Shown here piece after piece: positions 39,737 to 47,143 of a DNA stretch of 64,000 nucleotides. The position numbers and the translations under genes are program-made. The DNA is from Kaistella carnis (GTDB lineage Bacteria; Bacteroidota; Bacteroidia; Flavobacteriales; Weeksellaceae), in assembly GCF_003860585.1 (NCBI RefSeq), contig NZ_CP034159.1:2356001-2420000 (forward strand). The letters are read 5' to 3'. The notes under the pieces were generated by a model. It saw nothing but the letters and a program-made list of their open reading frames with translations, ran no database searches and was not told where the DNA came from. How positions within the stretch are numbered: the stretch's first letter is position 1; the number at the start of each line of letters is the position of its first letter.

Positions 39737-39744
39737 TAAAAATT
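39737..39744. repeat. Target-site duplication, left copy
   Basis: TAAAAATT, identical to 40729-40736, directly beside the left inverted repeat. Eight bases is the length expected for IS1595-type elements. Confidence 0.85.
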
Positions 39745-39757
39745 AATGTATGTCCGT
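39745..39757 (+). repeat. IS left inverted repeat
   Basis: AATGTATGTCCGT pairs with the right end at 11 of 13 positions. Confidence 0.8.
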
Positions 39758-39803
39758 AACTCCACATAATTTCGTATATTTGTTTGATAATTAAATCATT
39801 GAG

Positions 39804-40709
39804 ATGAATATTTTTAGTTTTGGCGTAGAGTTTAGCAGTGAAGAGGATTGTATATCTCATTTTAAAGCAGAACGTGACAAAATTGGCGTTTCCTGCAAGT
39901 GCGGAAAAACTGATTTTTTTTGGATTAAAAGCAGATTAAGTTACGAGTGTAAATCTTGTAGAAAGCGAACTACATTACGAAGTGGAACCATCATGGAAAA
40001 TTCCAATTTGTCCTTTCTAGTTTGGTATAAAGCGATGTTTTTGATGAGTGCAACAAAAAAAGGATTTTCTGCTAAAGAAATGCAAAGGCAATTAGGTTTG
40101 AAGCGCTATGAGCCAGTTTGGGCTATGATGCACAAATTGAGAAAAGCGATGGGAAAACGAGATGAAAGATACACTTTAGAGGGCATGATTGAAATGGATG
40201 AAGGGTATTTTACAGTTGAATCTAGAGAACTGGAACAAGAGAAAGGGATTCGTGGAAGAGGTGCAGTTGGAAAGCAAAATGTTGCAGTGATGGCGGAATC
40301 TACGCCATTAGAAAATATAGAAACAGGAGAGACATCGAAATCTTGTAGATATTTTAAAGCAATAGTATTAGAAGATCATACAGCAGAGGGAATTAATGAG
40401 ACTATTAAAGAATCTTTGGCAGAATCCAGCATAGTTTTTACAGATCAAAGCACGTCATATGTTGATATATCACAACTTGTAGAAATTCATATTTCAGAAA
40501 AATCTTCGAAAGAAACTACAAAAGATACTTTGCGTTGGGTTCACATATTTATCAGTAATGCGAAAAGGAATTTATTAGGAAATTACCACAAAATAAAACG
40601 CAAAAACCTTCAACTTTATCTAAATGAGTTTGTTTATAAGTTAAATCGGAGATATTTTGAAGATAAACTGTTCGATAGACTTGTGATAGCAAGCATTACA
40701 GGAGTATGA
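39804..40709 (+). CDS. IS1595-family transposase
   Basis: This 301-residue protein has an N-terminal zinc ribbon (CKCG and YECKSCRKRT, residues about 32-60). An HTH-like helix (AKEMQRQLGLKRYEPVWAMMHKLRKAM) follows. The catalytic domain has aspartates in EMDEGYF and FTDQSTSY and the C-terminal block HIFISNAKRNLLGNYHKI. This order is that of the IS1595 (ISXO2-like) family. The frame is intact, so the element may still be active. It is the only gene of the IS and is oriented opposite to the gene it disrupts. Confidence 0.93.
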   Translation: MNIFSFGVEFSSEEDCISHFKAERDKIGVSCKCGKTDFFWIKSRLSYECKSCRKRTTLRSGTIMENSNLSFLVWYKAMFLMSATKKGFSAKEMQRQLGLKRYEPVWAMMHKLRKAMGKRDERYTLEGMIEMDEGYFTVESRELEQEKGIRGRGAVGKQNVAVMAESTPLENIETGETSKSCRYFKAIVLEDHTAEGINETIKESLAESSIVFTDQSTSYVDISQLVEIHISEKSSKETTKDTLRWVHIFISNAKRNLLGNYHKIKRKNLQLYLNEFVYKLNRRYFEDKLFDRLVIASITGV

Positions 40710-40715
40710 TAAAAA

Positions 40716-40728
40716 ACGGATATACATA
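40716..40728 (-). repeat. IS right inverted repeat
   Basis: Read on the minus strand it is TATGTATATCCGT, the partner of 39745-39757. Confidence 0.8.
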
Positions 40729-40736
40729 TAAAAATT
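40729..40736. repeat. Target-site duplication, right copy
   Basis: TAAAAATT, identical to 39737-39744. Confidence 0.85.
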
Positions 40737-40766
40737 TCGTCATTACTTGAATTTCCATCAAAAGTA

Positions 40767-40805
40767 GAAAAACTTTGCGAATCGTCACAAAGTTTTCCTT
40801 TTTAT
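40767..40805 (-). terminator. Terminator between the intact TonB-C-like gene and its broken paralogue
   Basis: On the minus strand AAAACTTTG and CAAAGTTTT flank a 10-base loop and are followed by a T run. It ends the transcript of the 40816-41307 gene, so the interrupted paralogue had its own promoter. Confidence 0.7.
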
Positions 40806-40815
40806 TAGGCGAGGA

Positions 40816-41307
40816 TTAAATATCCGCACTTTCCGTCACGAAGTTTAATTTAATTCTTATTTTAGAATCCACCGGAATATTATCGCATTTAGAAGGCGTC
40901 CAGTTTTTTTTAATTTTTTTTACTGCAAACTTCAGGTCACGCAAAAACATTTCACTGTTTTCAACTTTTGGAGTGATATTAAGTTGCGTCATTTTTCCCT
41001 CTTTATCGATATCAATATGCAGAAAGAAGGTTCCGTTTACGACATAAATTTCTCGATCGACATAGGCTGAAATGTATTGAAAAAGCACTCTGTTAAAAGC
41101 GACATCACCGCCTTCGAACTGCGCGCGCACGAATTTCGAATCTTCACCACAGGAAGCAACCTTATAATAATCAAAGGGTTTTTTAATATCAACACGGAAA
41201 AAATTCTGGCTGTTTTCAGAGAAAAAGAAACCTTCCTGCAAATCTTCTATATCCTGAGCCTTTAAAAATACAGAAGCGAAAATGAGCAAAAAAAACAATT
41301 TTTTCAT
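40816..41307 (-). CDS. Secreted TonB-C-like protein, unknown function
   Basis: This 163-residue protein has a signal peptide (residues 1-17, ending LKAQ). The C-terminal half (EIYVVNGTFFLHIDIDKEGKMTQLNITPKVEN, later KKNWTPSKCDN) follows the same pattern as the protein broken by the IS next door. The two share the spacing NGxxxFxL, the D-K/T-G turn and NWxP. This resembles the TonB C-terminal domain. There is no N-terminal membrane anchor plus proline linker, so it is not a real TonB. The function is unknown. Confidence 0.7.
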   Translation of the reverse strand: MKKLFFLLIFASVFLKAQDIEDLQEGFFFSENSQNFFRVDIKKPFDYYKVASCGEDSKFVRAQFEGGDVAFNRVLFQYISAYVDREIYVVNGTFFLHIDIDKEGKMTQLNITPKVENSEMFLRDLKFAVKKIKKNWTPSKCDNIPVDSKIRIKLNFVTESADI

Positions 41308-41371
41308 GATTTTACTATTTGAACATAAATTTACGAAAAACCCATAAATATGAGGGTCTAAATTCCGCGAT

Positions 41372-42571
41372 TTATAGTACTTCTATTTGATTTTTCAGTA
41401 AATCTTCAAATTCCTCTCTTCTTCTGATTAAGTGCGCTTTGCCGTCTAAGAAAAACACTTCCGCTGGTTTTAGTCGCGAATTGAAATTAGAACTCATTTC
41501 AAAACCATAAGCTCCGGCATTTCTAAAGACTAAAATATCTCCTTCCCGAACTTCATTTATTTTTCTGTCCCAGGCAAAAGTGTCGGTTTCACAAATGTTT
41601 CCAACCACCGTATAAATCCTTTCGGGTCCTTTTGGATTTGATAAATTTTCTATAATATGATAGGAATCGTAAAACATGGGGCGAATTAAATGATTAAAAC
41701 CAGAATTAATTCCCACGAAAACGGTGGCAGTTGTTTGTTTAATGACATTTGATTTTACGAGGAAATGCCCGCTCTCACTCACGAGGTATTTTCCAGGCTC
41801 AAACCAAAGTTGAAACTTTCTGCTGCTTTCTTTCTGATAATCAGCCACGGCTTTTTCTACTTTTTTACCTAAAGTTTTCACATCGGTTTCCATATCTCCT
41901 TCCTGATAAGGAACTTTGAAGCCGCTTCCCATATCGATGTATTTTAAGTCCGGGAAATGTTCTGCCAGTTCGAACATGATCTCGAGGCCTTGTAGAAAAA
42001 CATCAGCATCTTTAATTTCACTTCCGGTATGCATATGCAATCCTTCGACTAAAAGATTAGTTGATTTCATGACGCGTTCGATATGACGAAGTTGGTGAAT
42101 AGAAATTCCAAACTTAGAATCGATATGACCCGTGGAAATTTTGTGATTTCCACCGGCATAAATGTGTGGGTTGATTCGCACGAAGATGGGATATGTATTT
42201 CCGTATTTGTTACCAAACTGTTCCAAAATTGAGATATTATCAATGTTGATATGAACTTTTAAACCCATCGCTTCTTCAATTTCCCGCAAGTCGACACAAT
42301 TTGGCGTGAACAAAATTTTGTCGGAAGTGAATCCAGCTTTTAAACCTAATTTCACTTCATTGATTGAAACACAGTCTAAACTTGCTCCTAGATTTTTAAT
42401 GTATTTTAAAATATTAATGTTCGTCAACGCCTTTGCAGCGTAAAAGAAACGCGTGCTTTTATGAAAGGAAGACGTTAGTTTTTCGTAGTGATTTTTAATG
42501 CTTTCCGCGTCATAAACATAAGTAGGTGTCCCGAATTCTTCGGCGATTTTGATTAAATTTTTATCGGTCAT
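41372..42571 (-). CDS. lysA: Diaminopimelate decarboxylase
   Basis: This 399-residue PLP enzyme of the fold III decarboxylases has its lysine in FFYAAKALTN (K47). HMHTGSEI and the glycine loop MGSGFKVPY bind the phosphate. The C-terminal CETDTFA contains the dimer-interface cysteine, and RNAGAYGFEMSSNFNSR the substrate site. It makes lysine from meso-diaminopimelate. It appears to be transcribed on its own, after a terminator. Confidence 0.95.
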   Translation of the reverse strand: MTDKNLIKIAEEFGTPTYVYDAESIKNHYEKLTSSFHKSTRFFYAAKALTNINILKYIKNLGASLDCVSINEVKLGLKAGFTSDKILFTPNCVDLREIEEAMGLKVHINIDNISILEQFGNKYGNTYPIFVRINPHIYAGGNHKISTGHIDSKFGISIHQLRHIERVMKSTNLLVEGLHMHTGSEIKDADVFLQGLEIMFELAEHFPDLKYIDMGSGFKVPYQEGDMETDVKTLGKKVEKAVADYQKESSRKFQLWFEPGKYLVSESGHFLVKSNVIKQTTATVFVGINSGFNHLIRPMFYDSYHIIENLSNPKGPERIYTVVGNICETDTFAWDRKINEVREGDILVFRNAGAYGFEMSSNFNSRLKPAEVFFLDGKAHLIRRREEFEDLLKNQIEVL

Positions 42572-42592
42572 ATTGGTATTATTTTTAAAATT

Positions 42593-42622
42593 AAAAAAGC
42601 AGACTCCAAAAGAGCCTGCTTT
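42593..42622 (-). terminator. Terminator just after the 25-residue reading frame
   Basis: On the minus strand AGCAGGCTC pairs with GAGTCTGCT (one mismatch) across a TTTTG loop, followed by six T residues. It begins about 25 bases after the stop of the small frame at 42648. Confidence 0.75.
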
Positions 42623-42647
42623 ACAAATATCATTAAAATATGAGCTC

Positions 42648-42725
42648 TTATTCCACGGAGTATGCCTTAGAGAAAAACTTTTTTCCCTTAGAAGCGACCT
42701 TTTTTATAGAATTAAGAACCTTCAT
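42648..42725 (-). CDS. Probable tiny basic protein of 25 residues
   Basis: The frame reads MKVLNSIKKV, then ASKGKKFFSKAYSVE. It has seven lysines and no acidic residue until the last, and could form a short amphipathic helix. It is too short for normal gene callers. Support comes from three things lying in order in only 160 bases: a TATTTTTG -7 box about 21 bases upstream, the frame itself, and a clear terminator shortly after the stop. Nothing else explains that arrangement between the exonuclease gene and lysA. The region could also be a small regulatory RNA. The family is not recognised. Confidence 0.5.
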   Translation of the reverse strand: MKVLNSIKKVASKGKKFFSKAYSVE

Positions 42726-42746
42726 TATTTCTTACTAAATTTTTTT

Positions 42747-42754
42747 CAAAAATA
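42747..42754 (-). promoter_or_regulatory. -7 box (TATTTTTG) upstream of the tiny reading frame
   Basis: This is an exact TAnnTTTG on the minus strand, 21 bases before the ATG at 42725. No clear -33 TTTG is visible at the expected distance, so the call is tentative. Confidence 0.4.
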
Positions 42755-42780
42755 TATTTTTTAATTTAATACGACACTAT

Positions 42781-44007
42781 TTATTTTACAGGAAGCGGAA
42801 CAATTTCAAAATCGCCTCTCAAAAGTCCTAATTTCAGGTCGTTTTGCAAATCTGCAGTTGGGAAGTCAATGTCAATTTTTAAACTGGACAATTTTTGCAG
42901 AGATTCAATTTGGGTATATAGTTCGTAAAAGCCATAGCTTTTTAATTTTCCTTTTTCAAAAAGTAAAAAGTATTTTTCTCCCAAAACTCTGCCCGTAGAA
43001 ATCCATAGCTCATCTTTTTTACTAATTGTAATTCTTTTTTTTAAGTTGTTTACATCTTTTAATTCGGGATTACTGTTGATGAAACTTACGGCTTTGCTTC
43101 CCTGGGTAAATGATTTAAATTTTAATAAAGGTTTTTCAATCTTTTGATTAGAAATTTTGTCTGCAAAATAATTATCGTTTTTATGATACAGGCCGAAGAG
43201 TAAAGATTCCTTTTTTCTCAAACCTTTGGTTTTCATTAAAAGTTTTGCTAGCACATCATTTCCCGTGAGTTCGTAATGAATTTGCTCTACTTCTTCTTGA
43301 ATGGTCTTCCAGCGTTTTGATTTGGAATTAAATACACTCTTTGCAAACTTATTCAGATCCTCTACAAAGTCTGAAAATATTATTTTTCCGTCTTTATCCT
43401 GAAAATAAAGAATTCCTTTCTCTGCGGGTAAATCCTGTGTAAGATCCCGAATTTTATTTAGATAAGTTTTCGCGTTGACCTCATCGTGATGTTGTTGAAT
43501 GATTTCAGAATCCTTGTCTTTAATCATTAATAATTTGAACAGTTCCAAAGTTGCCTTCGCATCACCGGAAGCGCGGTGTTGGTCAACCAAAGGAATACCA
43601 AGGGATTTCACCAATTTTCCAAGGTTGTAACTTTCCGCCATTGGAATCAGTTTTTTGGCTAAGGGAATGGTGTCTATCGTGTTGATTTTGAAGTCATAAC
43701 CTAATCTTTTAAATTCCTGCCGAAGCATTCTGTAATCGAATTCAATATTGTGTCCAACTAAAGTCGTGTTTTCGGTGATTTCAACGACTCTTTTGGCTAT
43801 TTCATGAAACTTTGGTGCGGTTCTTACCATTTTTGGCGATATTTTCGTCAATTTTTGTACAAATGGCGTGATGTCGCTTTCGGGATTGACCAAGGAAATA
43901 AACTGGTCTACAATGCGGTGGCCGTCATATTTATACACGGCGATTTCGATGATGCTTTCTTTACGAAAGGGTGCACCGTTACTTTCTATATCGATTACTG
44001 AATACAA
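42781..44007 (-). CDS. DnaQ-type exonuclease with a degenerate GIY-YIG-like region
   Basis: This 408-residue protein has an N-terminal DEDDh exonuclease of about 170 residues: VIDIESNG (D6, E8), VGHNIEFDYRML and HRASGDAKATLEL. This resembles the epsilon subunit of DNA polymerase III. Next comes a segment starting LPAEKGILYFQDKDGKIIFSD, aligned with the UvrC-type GIY-YIG start, but its tyrosines and glycine are replaced. Full exonuclease plus GIY-YIG proteins are known in this phylum. The nuclease part of the second domain is probably inactive here. The last 150 residues are unassigned. It is encoded next to the HerA-like ATPase gene, 15 bases apart. Confidence 0.82.
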   Translation of the reverse strand: MYSVIDIESNGAPFRKESIIEIAVYKYDGHRIVDQFISLVNPESDITPFVQKLTKISPKMVRTAPKFHEIAKRVVEITENTTLVGHNIEFDYRMLRQEFKRLGYDFKINTIDTIPLAKKLIPMAESYNLGKLVKSLGIPLVDQHRASGDAKATLELFKLLMIKDKDSEIIQQHHDEVNAKTYLNKIRDLTQDLPAEKGILYFQDKDGKIIFSDFVEDLNKFAKSVFNSKSKRWKTIQEEVEQIHYELTGNDVLAKLLMKTKGLRKKESLLFGLYHKNDNYFADKISNQKIEKPLLKFKSFTQGSKAVSFINSNPELKDVNNLKKRITISKKDELWISTGRVLGEKYFLLFEKGKLKSYGFYELYTQIESLQKLSSLKIDIDFPTADLQNDLKLGLLRGDFEIVPLPVK

Positions 44008-44022
44008 ATTCTTCTGATTAAA

Positions 44023-45543
44023 TTATCTTCTTTTTCCTGTGATCATTCCTAATGCAAACTTACCGAGTTCCCGGGCAAAGGTATTCATAAAAGTTTTTCC
44101 GGCTCTGCTGCCAATTACTTCCTGAAAAACATTTGGTTGCTCTTTTGTGACGGATTTCTTCATTGTTGGTGCAGCATCCTGTACCGCTTGGTCCATTCTG
44201 GTAGTCAGCATTTCGTAGGCGGAATCTTTATTTACGGTTTGCTCATATTTTTTCACCAATGCAGATTGGCCCGTTAAGGCAGCGACTTCTGACTCGGTCA
44301 AAACATCCATTCTACTTTCAGGTGAAATTAAAAAAGTATGAACCAAAGGAGTCGGAATTCCTTTCTCATCTAAAGCCGTGATAAATGCTTCCCCAATTCC
44401 CAGATTTTGAATGAGTTGTGCGGAATCGTAATATTCTGTGATCGGATAATTTTCTACCGCTTTCGAAATTTCTTTTCGGTCTTTCGCTGTGAAACCACGT
44501 AACGCATGTTGAATTTTCATTCCCAGTTGGCTCAAAACATTTTCCGGAACGTCGCCCGGGATTTGGGTAATAAAATAAATTCCAACTCCTTTTGAACGGA
44601 TGAGTTTTACCATCGTTTCAATTTGTGCCAATAAAGTTTTGCTTGCTTCATTAAAAATAAGATGCGCTTCATCGATAAACAGGACAAATTTCGGTTTTCC
44701 TGAATCGCCTTCTTCAGGGAAAGTCATGTAAATCTCTGCAAAAAGAGACAACATAAATGTGGAAAAAAGTTGGGGCTGACTTTGAATATTTTGAACTCTT
44801 AAAATATTTACGACTCCTTTTCCGTCGCGCGTTTGCAATAAATCATTTACGTCAAAACTCGGTTCACCAAAAAATTCGGTTGCACCTTGCTGCTCCAATG
44901 CAACAATTGAACGTAAAATTGCACCCAAAGATGCCGGTGAGATAGAACCATAATTAGCTTTTAAATCTGCCTTTCCCTGATCGTTATCAGTAAGATATTG
45001 AAGCAGTTTTTTCAAGTCATGGAGGTCAATTAAAGGCAAGCCTTTATCATCCGAATATTTAAAAACAATCGACATGATGCTGCTTTGCGTATCATTCAAA
45101 TTTAAAATTTTACTTAAAAGCAAAGGTCCAAATTCTGTAACGGTTGCACGAAGTTTTACGCCTTTTTCACCAGAAATCGACATCAATTCTACCGGAAAAG
45201 ATTGCGCTTGATAAGGGAGTTGTGTCTTGGCATATCGTTCAGATATAATTGCGCTTTCCGTTCCAGGCTCAGCGATTCCTGAGAAATCTCCTTTGATATC
45301 TAAAACAAGCGAAGGAATTCCAGCGTGGGAAAGTTGCTCTGCAAAAACCTGTACTGTTTTGGTTTTCCCGGTTCCGGTTGCGCCGGCGATTAAACCGTGA
45401 CGGTTGATTGTTTTCAAGGGAATAGTTACATCGACTTCGGTTACAACTTCACCATCGAGCATTCCTTTTCCTAAAGTGATAAATTCTCCTTTTGGGGTGT
45501 ATCTCGACGTAAGTTCCTGTATGAATTTTTCTTTATCTGCCAT
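44023..45543 (-). CDS. HerA-like ATPase (DUF853/YjgR family)
   Basis: This 506-residue P-loop ATPase has Walker A GATGTGKTKT (54-63), Walker B FVLFIDEAHLIF and the FITQIPGDVPENVLSQLGMKIQHALRGFT sensor region. They mark the DUF853 branch of HerA/FtsK-like proteins. The C-terminus is a basic, flexible tail. Its relatives are thought to be DNA-translocating or helicase-like enzymes without an agreed function. The gene is upstream of, and closely spaced with, the DnaQ-type exonuclease, which could suggest a shared DNA-processing role; that is inference. Confidence 0.9.
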   Translation of the reverse strand: MADKEKFIQELTSRYTPKGEFITLGKGMLDGEVVTEVDVTIPLKTINRHGLIAGATGTGKTKTVQVFAEQLSHAGIPSLVLDIKGDFSGIAEPGTESAIISERYAKTQLPYQAQSFPVELMSISGEKGVKLRATVTEFGPLLLSKILNLNDTQSSIMSIVFKYSDDKGLPLIDLHDLKKLLQYLTDNDQGKADLKANYGSISPASLGAILRSIVALEQQGATEFFGEPSFDVNDLLQTRDGKGVVNILRVQNIQSQPQLFSTFMLSLFAEIYMTFPEEGDSGKPKFVLFIDEAHLIFNEASKTLLAQIETMVKLIRSKGVGIYFITQIPGDVPENVLSQLGMKIQHALRGFTAKDRKEISKAVENYPITEYYDSAQLIQNLGIGEAFITALDEKGIPTPLVHTFLISPESRMDVLTESEVAALTGQSALVKKYEQTVNKDSAYEMLTTRMDQAVQDAAPTMKKSVTKEQPNVFQEVIGSRAGKTFMNTFARELGKFALGMITGKRR

Positions 45544-45636
45544 CTTATGTTTGTTTGAAAGGATAAAGATAAAAAATAATAGAGATTATAAATTACGTTG
45601 CTACAAATATTCCTTAGTTTAGATGATGAAAATCAT

Positions 45637-45667
45637 TTTTAATTAAGATGAAAAAGTCTTAATTTTG
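45637..45667 (+). promoter_or_regulatory. Candidate promoter of the copper locus
   Basis: TTTT at 45637-45640, a 19-base spacer and an exact TAATTTTG at 45660-45667. The ATG of the first gene is only eight bases further. The leader is therefore very short or absent. Confidence 0.5.
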
Positions 45668-45674
45668 ACCTGTC

Positions 45675-46037
45675 ATGAAATCCATAATTACAATCATATT
45701 ATCATTCATTATTTTTGGGGCAAGTTTCCAGAATTCGCTGTTTATGATTGATTATAAAATTAATCAGGATTTCTACGAAATTCATTGTATCAATAAAGAT
45801 AAACCGAGCCTGGCTTGTCACGGTAAATGTCAAATGCAAAAGGAAAGTGAAAAAAGCACGAATCCTTTTAATCTGGTAATATACTCGTTTGAGTTTAATA
45901 TTTTACCGACTGCAGCAGTTGATTATTTTGTTAAAAAACCAAATTTCGTTCACTCTGAATCTGCGAATTTTAGTTACAGAGAATTGTTTATTCCAGAAAT
46001 CTCGCTCAGTATTCTACCGCATCCGCCGCAAGTATAA
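45675..46037 (+). CDS. Small secreted Cys/His protein of the copper locus
   Basis: This 120-residue protein has a hydrophobic N-terminal signal (residues 3-24). It carries the cluster HC-I-N-K-D-K-P-S-L-A-C-H-G-K-C (C38, C48, C52, with H37 and H49). The middle is hydrophobic and the C-terminus ends in ILPHPPQV. The spacing of the cysteines and the Pro-Pro tail are those of a Bacteroidota family placed in front of metal receptors; the protein at 4945-5319 has a similar plan with more cysteines. It is the first gene of the locus. A role as metal chaperone or receptor accessory is inferred. Confidence 0.7.
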   Translation: MKSIITIILSFIIFGASFQNSLFMIDYKINQDFYEIHCINKDKPSLACHGKCQMQKESEKSTNPFNLVIYSFEFNILPTAAVDYFVKKPNFVHSESANFSYRELFIPEISLSILPHPPQV

Positions 46038-46145
46038 TTTGATGTATTCGATTCACTTCTTCTTTTTCAACTGAAACTGAAGTGGTTTGACCGTCTCTTT
46101 TAAGAGGGAAAAATTTACTCAAATTATCACTTAAATTCAAAAAAA

Positions 46146-47009
46146 ATGAAATTTTCATTCAAAACTATATTTGCCTTATTGGCAATGGCATTCCTTGTAA
46201 TCTCTTGTCGTACGTCTGATGATGACCCAATCAATGCCGTAAATCCTAATACTGAAATCGAAGGCTTATTAAAAATTAAAGAAGTTACCAACGATACGCA
46301 TGTTATCGAACTGTATTCTAAATCCGGAACAACCACTTTAGGTTATAACGATATCAAACTTCGTATTAAAAATAAATCCACCAATCAGTACGAAAAAAAC
46401 GCAACCATTACCTGGAAACCGATGATGCATATGACTTCAATGATGCATTCTTGTCCGAATTCAACTGTACAAAAAGTATCTTCTGACGGATCTTTATATT
46501 CAGGTTATATCGTTTTTCAAATGCCTGAGAATGCGACCGAATATTGGGATCTGAAAATTGATTATACAATTGGCAGCACTACTTACACGGCAACTACTGT
46601 AATTAATGTTCCTGTTGAAACTAAAAAAACAGTGAACTCATTTATGGGAAGCGACGGTGTGAAATATGTCATGGCTTACATCGACCCGAAATCTCCGAAA
46701 GTTGCAACAAATGATATGACTTTAGGCGTTTGGAAAATGCAGGACATGAATAATTTCCCTGTGATAGATGGTTATACCGTAAAAGTAGATCCAAGAATGC
46801 CGGGAATGGGAAATCACAGTTCACCCAATAATGTTCACGCAACTCAAACTGCTGCTGGTAAATTATACAATGGTAAACTTTCATTAACAATGACGGGCTG
46901 CTGGAAAATCAATTTACAATTGGTAAAAGGAGACGGAACTGTAGTGGCTGGTCAAGAAGTTACAGATGCCAACCCGGCGAGCACCATCTTTTTCGAACTC
47001 GATTTCTAA
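46146..47009 (+). CDS. Met/His-rich lipoprotein with two YtkA-like halves, copper-binding candidate
   Basis: This 287-residue lipoprotein has the lipobox LVISC (C21). The two halves have similar strand patterns. The first carries PMMHMTSMMHSC at 92-103, the second DPRMPGMGNHSSPNN at 215-229. Each is a Met/His cluster typical of periplasmic copper carriers. Sequences of the sort ITWKPMMHM, VFQMPENATEYWDLKIDY and the C-terminal LTMTGCWKINLQLV fit the YtkA-like immunoglobulin fold. It lies 108 bases after the small Cys protein and 134 bases before the OprC-like receptor. It may hand copper to or from the receptor; the direction is inferred. Confidence 0.78.
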   Translation: MKFSFKTIFALLAMAFLVISCRTSDDDPINAVNPNTEIEGLLKIKEVTNDTHVIELYSKSGTTTLGYNDIKLRIKNKSTNQYEKNATITWKPMMHMTSMMHSCPNSTVQKVSSDGSLYSGYIVFQMPENATEYWDLKIDYTIGSTTYTATTVINVPVETKKTVNSFMGSDGVKYVMAYIDPKSPKVATNDMTLGVWKMQDMNNFPVIDGYTVKVDPRMPGMGNHSSPNNVHATQTAAGKLYNGKLSLTMTGCWKINLQLVKGDGTVVAGQEVTDANPASTIFFELDF

Positions 47010-47029
47010 TTATTCATTACAAAAAATCA

Positions 47030-47068
47030 TCAGGACTAATTATTTGAAATAATAGTAGTTAGTCTTGA
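47030..47068 (+). terminator. Weak hairpin between the copper lipoprotein and the receptor
   Basis: GACTAA and TTAGTC arms enclose a second stem, TTATT and AATAA, with T-rich sequence after. It could be a partial terminator that reduces expression of the receptor relative to the lipoprotein. Confidence 0.4.
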
Positions 47069-47143
47069 TTTTCTCTATTTTTTTAGATTCTAAATCTTTT
47101 TTATAAAGGTTTATAGACATCGTATTAATCAAAACGCTTTATC

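Larger units (their letters stand above)
39745..40728 (+). mobile_element. IS1595-family insertion sequence, 984 bp, complete
   Basis: The element carries one transposase gene. Imperfect inverted repeats lie at its ends: 39745-39757 (AATGTATGTCCGT) and 40716-40728, read inward TATGTATATCCGT, with 11 of 13 bases matching. A direct repeat TAAAAATT flanks it. The flanks join to restore a reading frame, which fixes the ends exactly. The intact duplication and frame indicate a recent insertion. Confidence 0.9.
39347..40743 (-). pseudogene. Small TonB-C-like secreted protein gene interrupted by an IS element
   Basis: The frame at 39347-39736 (129 residues plus stop) has no start codon and opens directly beside the IS end. 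Removing the IS (39745-40728) and one copy of the 8-base duplication joins it to an ATG at 40741-40743. The result is an intact 134-residue protein. It begins MTKFLLIILSLTAIQHYSQN, a signal peptide, and has the TonB-C-like NYVINGVVTFSLYVNDTGFAKI and NKNWEPA. It is a relative of the adjacent gene at 40816-41307. The insertion falls at about codon 5, so the signal peptide is cut off. Confidence 0.85.

Noticed and set aside
39660..39860. 66-residue frame across the left IS end
   Set aside because: It mixes IS sequence with an out-of-frame part of the interrupted gene. The correct frame is found after removing the IS.
46377..46560. CRISPR or other spaced direct repeats
   Set aside because: No regularly spaced direct repeats were found here or elsewhere in the window; similar words come from Met/His codons in the lipoprotein.
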